A stretch of 50,315 bases of DNA from the NCBI GenBank assembly GCA_964559135.1, contig CAZLGG010000018.1, forward strand, positions 1 to 50,315, read 5' to 3'. How positions within the stretch are numbered: the stretch's first letter is position 1; each line of letters begins with the position of its first letter. This DNA comes from DRQF01 sp964559135. Its GTDB lineage: Bacteria > Planctomycetota > GCA-002687715 > DRQF01. This document shows, one piece after another, positions 16,253 through 24,499 of the stretch. The translations under genes and the position numbers were made by a program. Under the pieces are notes generated by a model that searched no databases, had not been told where the DNA came from, and saw only the letters and a list, made by a program, of their open reading frames with translations.

Positions 16253-16519
16253 TCAGTTCCCCAGTTGGGCGACCGACTTCGTGAGCTTCGATTTCTTGCG
16301 GGCCGCGTTGTTCGGGTGAACGATATTGCGCTTCGCACACTTGTCGATGCGCTTCATCGCCTGGGGCAGGGCCGCCTTGGCGGCTTCGGCGTCGGAAGCC
16401 TCGACGGCCTCATTGACCTTGCGGATCGCGGTTTTCATGGAAGACCGGAGGCTTTTGTTGTGGAGCCTGTGCTCTTCGTTCTGGCGAACGCGTTTCTTGG
16501 CTTGTTTCGAGTGAGCCAT
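16253..16519 (-). CDS. rpsT: 30S ribosomal protein S20
   Basis: 88-residue basic helical protein of the small ribosomal subunit that binds 16S rRNA. The N-terminus MAHSKQAKKRVRQNE and C-terminal IVHPNNAARKKSKLTKSVAQL are classic for S20. ATG 16519 follows a purine-rich AGGAAAGAGAG. It lies 10 bases after the stop of a TPR protein on the same strand and is probably cotranscribed with it. Confidence 0.96.
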   Translation of the reverse strand: MAHSKQAKKRVRQNEEHRLHNKSLRSSMKTAIRKVNEAVEASDAEAAKAALPQAMKRIDKCAKRNIVHPNNAARKKSKLTKSVAQLGN

Positions 16520-16529
16520 GCTCTCTTTC

Positions 16530-17894
16530 CTAGGATTTGATCTTGTTTCGCAATTCCTCGATCCGTCGGCCGACGTCCTTGTACTGGATGTCGACTTCGT
16601 AGATCTGCACCAACCAATCGAGGGCTTCTTCCAAGTCGCCTTCGTCCTCGGCGGCTCGGGCCAACCCGTAGACCACACCCAGGGTCTTCTCGTTGACTCC
16701 GCCCAAACCGTCGAGGGCCAAACGATATTGCTTTCGAGCCAGATCCCCCATCCCTTTTTTCAAAAATGCGTCCCCGAGGAGGGTGAGGGCCCTGTGTTTC
16801 CTCTTGGGATCCTTGACGACGATCTGGAGTTCAGCGATGGCGTCGTCCACGTGGCCGTCATCCAGAAGGTACTGGCCCAAGCGAAATCTCAATCCCGTGT
16901 CCGTCGGATGAATGGCCACGCGGCGACGGAACTCATCGACTCGTAAGGACTTACGCTCGCGAATCAAGCGACGGAGCTGGTCGTCGGCCCCTTCCTCACC
17001 GTCGGCGAGATCCTGCTTGGCCTGGCGAATCCGGGTGTCGAGGTCCAAAAGGCGGGCATCGCCCAGCCGGACCTGGAGTTCGTAGTCGTCGGGGGAGAGC
17101 TCCACGGCCCGCTCGAAGGCTTCCACGGCCGATTTCATGGTCCGTCGTTGGAGGTGAAGTTGGCCCAGTTCGGCCCACAGGGCTGGGTCCTGCGATTCCG
17201 TGGCGAGCCTTTTCTCGAGATCGGCAATGTCGTTCGAGAGATCGTCCACCGTTCGAACCCGCTTCTGACGTTTCTCCAGCTCGGCCATCTGTTCCCGACT
17301 TCGGGCCAGATCTCGGGAACTTTGGGCCTGGGCGAATCCTCCCGACTTGATGGCGCCCTCCGCCGCCAGGTTCTTCCGCATTTTGATGGCGACCTGATCC
17401 CTGGGTGAGATCTTCAGGACTCTCTCGAAGCATTCGAGGGCCTTGTCCCACCTCTTGGCCTCGTAACAGAGCTGTCCCAATGTCTTCAGCGCTTCGATGT
17501 TGCGCGCGTCCAACTCCGAGACCAATTCGAATGCGGCCTCGGCGCCGCTTTTGTGTCCCGCCTTCAACAGGGCCCTTCCCAAGATCATGTTCAGCCCCAC
17601 GTTGGCCGGGTCGTTGCCGCAGGCCTTCTCCGCCTGGTTCGCTGTCATTTCGTGCATGCGGATCAAGGACCCCACCGCGATGGCGATCCGGTGGGGGATG
17701 TTCTTCACGGCCGACAACGATGTCGAAGCCTGACCCCGGCGAACGCGTTCCAACTCGGCGCGACGTTTCCCGGTTCGCGCCGGACCGTTGTCCGGGTCGA
17801 GGGCGAGGATCTGATCGAAAAGGGAGATCGCCAAGTCGTAATTCTTACGAGCGACTTCCTTCTGGGCACGGTCGATGTGCTTGGATGTGTCCAT
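16530..17894 (-). CDS. TPR-repeat protein, cytoplasmic
   Basis: 454 residues with no signal peptide or membrane segment. Several tetratricopeptide repeats are visible: about residues 5-40 (ARKNYDLAISLFDQILALDPDN), 95-185, 245-285 (WAELGQLHLQRRTMKSAVEAFERAVELSPD) and 325-440. A basic/acidic helical linker sits in the middle (about 185-245). TPRs mount protein partners; no enzymatic domain is present. It shares an operon with rpsT and is transcribed from a good promoter at 17959-17987. The specific function is unknown. Confidence 0.85.
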   Translation of the reverse strand: MDTSKHIDRAQKEVARKNYDLAISLFDQILALDPDNGPARTGKRRAELERVRRGQASTSLSAVKNIPHRIAIAVGSLIRMHEMTANQAEKACGNDPANVGLNMILGRALLKAGHKSGAEAAFELVSELDARNIEALKTLGQLCYEAKRWDKALECFERVLKISPRDQVAIKMRKNLAAEGAIKSGGFAQAQSSRDLARSREQMAELEKRQKRVRTVDDLSNDIADLEKRLATESQDPALWAELGQLHLQRRTMKSAVEAFERAVELSPDDYELQVRLGDARLLDLDTRIRQAKQDLADGEEGADDQLRRLIRERKSLRVDEFRRRVAIHPTDTGLRFRLGQYLLDDGHVDDAIAELQIVVKDPKRKHRALTLLGDAFLKKGMGDLARKQYRLALDGLGGVNEKTLGVVYGLARAAEDEGDLEEALDWLVQIYEVDIQYKDVGRRIEELRNKIKS

Positions 17895-17958
17895 GCGGAC
17901 TCCGATTCGATGAACGAGGAGGCCTGGCAGGTGGGTTCAAAGCCAGGTCGCAGAGGAC

Positions 17959-17987
17959 GTTATAGACTTGGGGTCCCCAACGATCAA
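17959..17987 (-). promoter_or_regulatory. promoter of the TPR-rpsT operon
   Basis: Minus strand TTGATC (17987-17982), exactly 17 bases, TATAAC (17964-17959). The start of transcription would lie about 58 bases before the TPR gene. Confidence 0.6.
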
Positions 17988-18133
17988 CGTTGTGGCATTT
18001 CACCGAGCGACGACCTCGTGCGCCCCGGTCGCACACATTCGTCCATTCCACGGGCTCCGCTTTGATTCCACTCGCCTCGTCCATGCCTAACCCCATGGGC
18101 AGAAGGAGTTTGAAGGAGAACGGGGGGGGTGGT

Positions 18134-18676
18134 ATGAATGGAGGATCGTTGCCACGGAGACTCAAGGTGCACATCGTCTACTACCCGGACCCGGTTTTGA
18201 AGCGTCCCGCCGCCCCCTTGGAGGGGATCCCCGAAAACATCGGGGACATCGTCGATGGCATGAGGGAGGTCATGGAGCTGGAAAAGGGCATCGGGCTGGC
18301 CGCCCCCCAAGTCGGGCTCTCACTTCGCCTCATTCTGGTGCGGCCGGGCGACGATCCCGCGGATGAACTCGTCCTCATCAATCCCCGAATCACTCGCTTC
18401 AAGGGTAAGAAGGAGTGGGGCGAAGAGGGGTGTCTCAGCTTTCCAGGGATCTGGGGGCAGGTGCTGCGGCATCCCCGGGTCGAAGTCAGCTATACGGACC
18501 TGGAGGGCGTGGAGCAAACCCTCGAGGCCGAGGATCTCACAGCCCGCATTCTTCAACACGAGATCGATCATCTGGACGGCAAGCTGTTCGTTTTCAAGAT
18601 GCGCCCGTCGGATCGGATCGCCGCCAAGGCCCAGCTGAGGGATCTGGAGGAGCGTTACGAGATCCTCGGGACCTGA
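18134..18676 (+). CDS. def: peptide deformylase
   Basis: 180-residue metalloenzyme that removes the formyl group from nascent proteins. All three motifs are present: GIGLAAPQVG, EEGCLSFPG with metal ligand Cys100, and HEIDHLDG with His142, catalytic Glu143 and His146. Start ATG 18134 is preferred because homology begins about ten residues later; ATG 18095 is an alternative. A run of eight G lies just upstream of the ATG, between it and an AAGGAG site. ribF follows after three bases. Confidence 0.96.
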   Translation: MNGGSLPRRLKVHIVYYPDPVLKRPAAPLEGIPENIGDIVDGMREVMELEKGIGLAAPQVGLSLRLILVRPGDDPADELVLINPRITRFKGKKEWGEEGCLSFPGIWGQVLRHPRVEVSYTDLEGVEQTLEAEDLTARILQHEIDHLDGKLFVFKMRPSDRIAAKAQLRDLEERYEILGT

Positions 18677-18679
18677 CGG

Positions 18680-19642
18680 GTGAAGATCTATCGATCGTTC
18701 GATGAGGCGCGGGCGGCGGACCTCGGGGCCACCGTAGCGACGCTGGGCGTGTTCGACGGCGTTCACGTGGGACACCGCCACGTCATCCGAGAATGCGTCA
18801 CCCTTTCGGTGGAAAGAGCTCTCGCTTCCGCGGTCGTCACCTTCGTTCAGCACCCCCGCGCCATCATTGCGGGGCGGGCGCCGAAGCTCATCACGTCCAT
18901 CCGCCATCGTTTCCGTCTCTTCGAGGAATTGGGGGTGGCCCATGTCCTCGCTCTCGACTTCGACAGCCGGCTTCAGGAGATGCCGGCCTCGACGTTCGCG
19001 CATCTCGTTTTCGAGGACATCCTCCACGCCCGCGTCGTCGTTCTGGGGCACAACTGCCGATTCGGGAGGGATCGGGAGGGAGGGGCCGATTTTCTCATGG
19101 CTCACGCGGACGACTTCTCGTTCGAGGTGAAGCATGCAGAGGAAATCCGCGTCGGGACCGAGATCCTTTCCAGCACAGCGATTCGCCGAGCGATCGAACG
19201 CGGCGACCTCGAGGCGGCGTCGCGGATGCTGGGCCGACCCTATTCACTGTTCGGCAGGGTCGTTCATGGAGACGGGCGCGGGCGCGGAATCGGGTTTCCC
19301 ACGGCCAACCTGGATCTCGATCACGAACTCCTTCCTCCCAACGGCGTTTACGGGGCCATCGCTCGTCTGAACGGTGAACGGCACCTGGCGCTTTTGAACA
19401 TCGGCTGTCGTCCGACGGTGGATCCAGGCCGAACGCTTCCAGTCGTCGAGGCCCATCTTTTGGATTTCGAGGGTGACCTCTACGGGAAGAACCTGGAGGT
19501 GGTTTTTCTCATGCGAATCCGGGATGAGCGGTGTTTTGACTCCCTGGATGAGCTCGTCGCGAGGATAGAGCGGGATCGAGAAGAATTGCTGGAATATCAA
19601 GCGGGGGGGCGCGGCGAGGAAAAACCCCCGCCGAAAGATTGA
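18680..19642 (+). CDS. ribF: bifunctional riboflavin kinase / FAD synthetase
   Basis: 320 residues; converts riboflavin to FMN and then FAD. The N-terminal nucleotidyltransferase domain has GVFDGVHVGHRHVI and VVVLGHNCRFGRDREG; the C-terminal flavokinase domain has VVHGDGRGRGIGFPTANLDL and the NGVYGA segment. The start is GTG 18680, three bases after the def stop, consistent with cotranscription. Length is typical for the family. The last 15 residues are charged and variable. Confidence 0.96.
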   Translation: MKIYRSFDEARAADLGATVATLGVFDGVHVGHRHVIRECVTLSVERALASAVVTFVQHPRAIIAGRAPKLITSIRHRFRLFEELGVAHVLALDFDSRLQEMPASTFAHLVFEDILHARVVVLGHNCRFGRDREGGADFLMAHADDFSFEVKHAEEIRVGTEILSSTAIRRAIERGDLEAASRMLGRPYSLFGRVVHGDGRGRGIGFPTANLDLDHELLPPNGVYGAIARLNGERHLALLNIGCRPTVDPGRTLPVVEAHLLDFEGDLYGKNLEVVFLMRIRDERCFDSLDELVARIERDREELLEYQAGGRGEEKPPPKD

Positions 19643-19667
19643 TACCTGCGTCCAGCTTGTTTAGCAT
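19639..19667 (+). promoter_or_regulatory. tRNA-Phe promoter
   Basis: TTGATA (19639-19644), 17 bases, TAGCAT (19662-19667). The -35 box overlaps the ribF stop. The tRNA starts 57 bases after the -10 box. Confidence 0.5.
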
Positions 19668-19724
19668 CCGGCCGCCTCGGGTGGGAATCCCCGCCCTTGC
19701 CCGTCGACCCCGGCGGGCTCAGGT

Positions 19725-19800
19725 GGCCGGGTAGCTCAGTTGGTAGAGCACGTGACTGAAAATCACGGTGTCGCCAGTTCAACTCTGGCCCCGGCCACCA
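19725..19800 (+). tRNA. tRNA-Phe (anticodon GAA)
   Basis: 76 nt. The acceptor stem GGCCGGG pairs with CCCGGCC, discriminator A, and CCA is encoded. The anticodon stem CGTGA/TCACG encloses CTGAAAA with GAA at 19758-19760. The T-loop is TTCAACT. Confidence 0.97.
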
Positions 19801-19894
19801 TTTTTATCCCCTTCCTCGTTGCCTTGGACGCCTCGTCGGACCCACAATGGGGGTTCGGGACGGAAACGATGGGCAACACGGAGGCTTCCGCACC

Positions 19895-21205
19895 ATGATG
19901 CGACGATTCCCAGGATGGATTGTGGTTCTCGTTTTGCTCGGACCCGGGCTGTCGACCGCCCACGGACAGGGCGACGGGGAACCGGCCATGGGGTCGCCCG
20001 AGTGGGACGATCCCGATGCCCCCGTGGACGAGCGTTTCGAACACGCCCGCAGACTTCACGTCGAGGGGCGATTCGAGGAGGCCTTCGCCCTCTACGACGC
20101 GATCCTCGCAGACCGCGGCCCCGACGCTCCGACGCTGACCACTTACGGCAACATGAAGTGGAAGATCGGAGCGATGAAGGAGGCGGAGGATCTGTTCTTG
20201 CGCGCCATCGCATCGATGCCCAAACACATCAAGGCGCGGCAATTCCTGGGGCAGCTCTATTTTCACCAAGGACGTCGGAAACAGGCGCGTGCGGTTTTCG
20301 AGGCGATGCTGAAACTTCCGTGGCTCCGTGACAACGTGGAGCACTCCGCCCGCCTCAACATCGCTCGGATCGACCTTTTGAACGGAAAGTGGCTGGACGC
20401 CCGCAAGGGCTTCGTTTTCATCCGGAAGGAGGGCAACAAGGCCTACCGGAAATCGGGCGAGAGAGGTCTCCGCATGATTCGCGACATGCTGGCCCTGGAG
20501 GAATGGCCGCGCTACGACTCGCGAAGGCTGTATCTGCACTTCTCTCCCCATCTGAGGCAGTTCGAGGGCAGTGCCGCCAAGAAAGCTTTCGCCGAGCCCC
20601 TGGACGCCTTCCTGGAGATGGCCGTCGAGAAGCTGGGAATGCCGATGCCGGAGCCTTGGCACCTGTACATCTTCGAGGACGACGGCGAGTGCAGCGTCAA
20701 GACCGGGCGGAAGACGGCGCACGGATGGGACTACTCCTGGTGGCTGTCGTATACGGCCCTGGATAGCGATTACGGACCCAAGCATGCGATCGCTCACCAG
20801 CTTGCCGCCCGTTGGGGAGGGTCCCGTCCCATCTCCGTGCTGATGGTCGAGGGGTTCTGTGCCTACATGGCCGGTGACTTCAAGAAACCTCATGCCAACG
20901 CCGCGGCGCTTTACGAGGCGGGCCACCTGCCCAGCATCGAGACGCTCCAGAGATTCCAACGCAAGTTCGATCAATTCGGAATCGGAGCTTCGTTCGTTCG
21001 CTATCTGATTGACACCTACGGATTCGAAAAGTTCCACGAGATGTGGCGGTGGTTCAACGTGGTGGTCAACGCTCCCCAGCACAAGCAGGGGCGATCCCGC
21101 GAGATCCACTGGGACTCGGCTTTGGATGAGCTCTTTCGTAAGGCCTTTGGCGTTGGCTTCGCGGACGTCGAGCGGGATTGGCGCCGCTCCCTGTCGCGGG
21201 GCTGA
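19895..21205 (+). CDS. secreted TPR protein with a degenerate metallopeptidase-like domain
   Basis: 436 residues with a signal peptide (MMRRFPGWIVVLVLLGPGLS, cleaved near AHG). TPR-like repeats cover about residues 45-165 (FEEAFALYDAILADRG, GAMKEAEDLFLRAIASMP). The C-terminal half resembles the gluzincin-like Peptidase_MA group, with a later VLMVEGFCAYMAGD segment. The HExxH zinc motif reads HQLAA (from His301), so the catalytic Glu and second His are missing and proteolysis is unlikely. GGAGG lies upstream of ATG 19895. It directly precedes a methyltransferase gene. Confidence 0.78.
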   Translation: MMRRFPGWIVVLVLLGPGLSTAHGQGDGEPAMGSPEWDDPDAPVDERFEHARRLHVEGRFEEAFALYDAILADRGPDAPTLTTYGNMKWKIGAMKEAEDLFLRAIASMPKHIKARQFLGQLYFHQGRRKQARAVFEAMLKLPWLRDNVEHSARLNIARIDLLNGKWLDARKGFVFIRKEGNKAYRKSGERGLRMIRDMLALEEWPRYDSRRLYLHFSPHLRQFEGSAAKKAFAEPLDAFLEMAVEKLGMPMPEPWHLYIFEDDGECSVKTGRKTAHGWDYSWWLSYTALDSDYGPKHAIAHQLAARWGGSRPISVLMVEGFCAYMAGDFKKPHANAAALYEAGHLPSIETLQRFQRKFDQFGIGASFVRYLIDTYGFEKFHEMWRWFNVVVNAPQHKQGRSREIHWDSALDELFRKAFGVGFADVERDWRRSLSRG

Positions 21206-21211
21206 TTGCTG

Positions 21212-22399
21212 ATGGAAGAGCGCGCCGCACGTTTTCTCGTGTCGACCGAGGGGAGAGATCTCGCCCGCGAATTGGACGCGATGGAGGGGGGGTGGGATCT
21301 TCGTCTGCGCAGGCTTCGCAAGACGCTTTCGTCCTGGCGGGCCGCGGCTCTCGTCGACCAAGCTCGCGGTCGGATGAGTCTCATGCGTCGGCACCCGTTG
21401 GGCGACCGACTCTTCGTGACTGCGCGGGGGGCCGCCCAGTCCTCCTCGGCGCTGGCAGCTGTCTGGCGGGCCCGACGATTCGACGGTTCAGGTCCGATCG
21501 CCGATCTCGGCGCGGGCCTCGGGATCGACGCACTCGCCCTTTCCGCGGCCGGCCCCGTCATCGCCGTCGAGCGCGATCCGGGTGTGGCGATCCTTTTGCG
21601 CGCGAATCTCGGGGACGCCGCGCACCCGGCTCTGGCGGTCCGGGCACGCATCGAAGATGGAGTGCCCCAGACCCTTTGGGCCTATTGCGATCCGGATCGA
21701 CGTCCGGGGGGGCGGAGGGTTTCGGACCCCGAGGAGGCCTCGCCCACCCTTTCACTTCTCACCCATTGGCTCGATGAGGGGAGGTGGAAGGGGCTCGCCG
21801 TCAAGCTCTCTCCGGCTGCGCCGGTGGACCGAATTCAGGAGCTGGGAGAGCTGGAGTTCGTCTCGATCGGGCGGGAATTGAAAGAGATCGTCCTGTGGAT
21901 GGGCGAACTGGCCCGTGGCCGTCGACGGGTTGCGCTGCCGGATCGGGCGTTCGAGTGGGAGGGAGAGGGCGACGTCGTCCTTCCCGTCACCGCCCCGGGG
22001 GCGTTCGTCCACCGCCCCGACCCGGCTCTCTCGCGCTCCGGTCTTGCGGGCGCTTTGGCCTCCGAATTGGGGGTTTTCCCTCTCGATGACGAACGGCGTC
22101 TCTACACCGGGAACGAGGCCCTGGGCCATCCGGGTTTCAAATCCATGCCCATCCTGGCCGTGACGAAGGTGTCCCGTCGTAAGGTTCAAGCTCTCGTGAA
22201 TGAATCCGCCCTGGGACCGCTCACGGCCACGCGCTGCGGCCGCGGGCCGTCGTCGGAGGAGTTTCTGAAGGGGCTGAGAGCCAAGGGAAGCACGCCCGCA
22301 CATTTCTTCTTGACGACGATCGACGGGCGGCCTCGCGTCGTCGTGGCCCATCCCCACGTCGAATTCGGGAGCGGGGAGGCGAATTCCGGCGCCATTTGA
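21212..22399 (+). CDS. class I SAM-dependent methyltransferase with THUMP-like C-terminal domain
   Basis: 395 residues. An N-terminal helical region is followed by the Rossmann domain with the SAM-binding loop IADLGAGLGIDALAL and acidic AVERD. A C-terminal domain (about residues 315-390: LAVTKVSRRKVQALV, TATRCGRGPSSEEFLKGL) resembles the THUMP-like RNA-binding domain found with such methyltransferases. An RNA substrate is therefore plausible but unproven. ATG 21212 is six bases after the preceding stop; TTG 21206 is in frame just before it. The gene ends where the promoter of the amidohydrolase-like run begins. Confidence 0.8.
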   Translation: MEERAARFLVSTEGRDLARELDAMEGGWDLRLRRLRKTLSSWRAAALVDQARGRMSLMRRHPLGDRLFVTARGAAQSSSALAAVWRARRFDGSGPIADLGAGLGIDALALSAAGPVIAVERDPGVAILLRANLGDAAHPALAVRARIEDGVPQTLWAYCDPDRRPGGRRVSDPEEASPTLSLLTHWLDEGRWKGLAVKLSPAAPVDRIQELGELEFVSIGRELKEIVLWMGELARGRRRVALPDRAFEWEGEGDVVLPVTAPGAFVHRPDPALSRSGLAGALASELGVFPLDDERRLYTGNEALGHPGFKSMPILAVTKVSRRKVQALVNESALGPLTATRCGRGPSSEEFLKGLRAKGSTPAHFFLTTIDGRPRVVVAHPHVEFGSGEANSGAI

Positions 22400-22424
22400 T
22401 GAACTTCGGGTGAGGCTCTATCCT
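22396..22424 (+). promoter_or_regulatory. promoter of the amidohydrolase-like operon
   Basis: TTGATG (22396-22401), exactly 17 bases, TATCCT (22419-22424). The leader of about 125 bases to ATG 22557 contains a small hairpin CTACGC-TTGG-GCGTAG (22497-22512). No other good promoter is evident up to 35547, though I did not check every intergenic junction in depth. Confidence 0.5.
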
Positions 22425-22556
22425 CTGATCCCCATGGGTACGGGGCGGGAAGTCCTCCCTTCGTCGCGGTAAGGAAAGCCCGACGGAAAGAATGACCTAC
22501 GCTTGGGCGTAGAAGATTCGCCCGCCACGTATCTGCGACTCAATAGAGGGATCTCG

Positions 22557-24482
22557 ATGACGACGAACGACGGATCGGCCTCGGCTCAACGACCGAGGGC
22601 TCTCCTCCTCTTCTTGCTTGTTTTCGTGGTCTCCGCGGGAGCAAGGGCTCAGTCGGGGCTCGGTCCCCAGGAGACGCGCTTCGACGGAGCGGCGGTTTTC
22701 ATCGACGGGAAATTCGTGATGGACGCGGGGCTTTTGATCTCAGGGTCCAAGATTCGAAACGTCGGCGTCGAGATTCCCGACCGCGAGGATGCGACGCGCG
22801 TCGACGCCAAGGGCAAATGGATCACCCCTGTCTTGATCGATGCCTCCTCCGTCCTCGGAATCGAAGGCGCGCTCGGAGGGACGCAGGGGCGCGTCGGCAC
22901 CAAGTCGACCGCACGTCCCCGTCATGACGTCACGGCCTTGTTGGACCCCTTCGACGTGCGCCCCGAGCGCGACGCGTTGGCGCAGGGGATCGGCTACGTC
23001 TTCTTGCGCTATCCCTCCCGGTCGCGTTTCGGCGGCCGCGGCGCCGCGATTCGTCTGTCGAGCAAGCCCGCCGACGAGGCCACGGCGTGGGTCATGGAAG
23101 GGACTCGGGCCTTGCAGGTTCGGGTGGCGGACAAGGGCGGGCCCCTCGCTCGCATGCTCAGCGTTTCTGCTTTCGAAAAGGAACTGAAGTCGGCCAAGAG
23201 CTACGGTGAGGCCTGGGAAAAGTACCGCAAGGCGTTGAAGGAGTACGAAGAGAAGCTTGCGGAGTGGGCCAAGAAGCAGCCCAAGAGCAAAGGCGGCAAG
23301 TCGAAGTCGTCCAAGTCGAAGCCGGAGTCATCGAAGAAGAAGTCTTCGGCGGGACGACGGGGTGCCCGTCGGCGCCTGCCTCGCTCCGTCGATGGTTCCG
23401 AAGTCGAGGCCGTGCGCGACGCGGGCATTCCGGTTTGGGCGACACCCGCGGCCTTGGTTGCCAAGGCCCTTGCGGACGGTCGAGCCGTCGACGTGCTGCC
23501 CTATCCCATTCCGCCCGCCGAGTATCTCCAACCCCGTCCCACGTTTCCGGATGACGGAACCGAACCTTGGCAGCGCACCCCGCAGCTCGGCGATCCTCTC
23601 GACTTCTCCACCCTCGAGGTCTCCGTGTGTCCGGAATGCGGAGCTGCGTTCGAGGGCAAGCAGAAGGCCCACACCCACGAGGAGGGATGGGATTTCTTCG
23701 AATTCGCTCCCACCGAGCCCGCGCGTCCTTCTTCCGTCGCCGCCTCCTTCGAGGGGCCGGTTGCGAACCGCGGGAAGACCAAGTCCTCCCAATCCGGCGC
23801 CGCTCCCAAGAAACCCCGCAGGCCCAAGATCGATCCCGACAAGGAGCGCATCTTTGCCGCGTTGAAGGGCAAGCTGAAGGTGAGGATCGAGGTCCATCGT
23901 GCCGCCGACATCGTGGCCGTGCTGGCGGTTCTGAAGAAATATCCCTTGGACGCCGTGCTCGAGGGCGTGACCGAGGGCTACCTCGTGGCGGACGCGATTG
24001 CCGAGGCCGGGGTCCCCGTCCTTTTGAATCCCTGGCCTCGCAAGCCTCTTCAAGAGAAGGTCGATGCCGGCACGGGGGGAGGTCGGAGCATTCAATTCGG
24101 CGGTCGCACTTTCTTTTTCCCCCGGCAACAGGCGGCAAGCTCGCCCGCGAGCGATGTCCGGGGTTCCTTGTCGTCGAGGAACGCCGCGGTGATGAAAGCC
24201 AAGGGTGTTCCTGTCGCCATCGGCAGCGTCGGAGGCAACGGGCAGGCGACTCTTTCCCTCTTGGCTCGAGCCGGCCTTGCCGCGTCGGAGGGTTTCGACC
24301 GCGATGCCGTTCTCGAGGCCGTCACCGCGAACGCGGCCGACATCCTGGGGCTGGGGGCCAAGATCGGCCGTCTCGCGCCGGGGAAGAAGGCCGCCTTCGT
24401 CGTCTGGTCGGGCCATCCGCTCGATCCGACCAGCCGGGTGGAGACGGTCTACATCGACGGCAAGCCCGTCTACAGCAAGTGA
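22557..24482 (+). CDS. exported amidohydrolase-like pseudoenzyme 1, with CxxC/HxH element
   Basis: 641 residues with a signal peptide (LLLFLLVFVVSAGARAQ). The amidohydrolase fold is shown by the N-terminal strand region (FIDGKFVMDAGLLISGSKI) and the C-terminal sandwich motif (AVTANAADILGLGAKIGRLAPGKKAAFVVWSGHPLD, here read in pieces). The usual D-x-H-x-H reads IDASS, so the metal-binding His pair is lost; the strand-8 Asp is also not visible. A helix plus a Ser/Lys-rich linker lies near residues 215-285. CPECG (Cys358, Cys361) followed by His372 and His374 could bind a metal, a feature not seen in the neighbours. First gene of the operon. Confidence 0.8.
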   Translation: MTTNDGSASAQRPRALLLFLLVFVVSAGARAQSGLGPQETRFDGAAVFIDGKFVMDAGLLISGSKIRNVGVEIPDREDATRVDAKGKWITPVLIDASSVLGIEGALGGTQGRVGTKSTARPRHDVTALLDPFDVRPERDALAQGIGYVFLRYPSRSRFGGRGAAIRLSSKPADEATAWVMEGTRALQVRVADKGGPLARMLSVSAFEKELKSAKSYGEAWEKYRKALKEYEEKLAEWAKKQPKSKGGKSKSSKSKPESSKKKSSAGRRGARRRLPRSVDGSEVEAVRDAGIPVWATPAALVAKALADGRAVDVLPYPIPPAEYLQPRPTFPDDGTEPWQRTPQLGDPLDFSTLEVSVCPECGAAFEGKQKAHTHEEGWDFFEFAPTEPARPSSVAASFEGPVANRGKTKSSQSGAAPKKPRRPKIDPDKERIFAALKGKLKVRIEVHRAADIVAVLAVLKKYPLDAVLEGVTEGYLVADAIAEAGVPVLLNPWPRKPLQEKVDAGTGGGRSIQFGGRTFFFPRQQAASSPASDVRGSLSSRNAAVMKAKGVPVAIGSVGGNGQATLSLLARAGLAASEGFDRDAVLEAVTANAADILGLGAKIGRLAPGKKAAFVVWSGHPLDPTSRVETVYIDGKPVYSK

Positions 24483-24499
24483 TGAGGAACTCCCCGACC

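Noticed and set aside
19725..19800. tRNA-Phe as an integration site for a genomic island carrying the amidohydrolase operon
   Set aside because: No integrase, no second copy of the tRNA 3' end, and no change in base composition that I can see.
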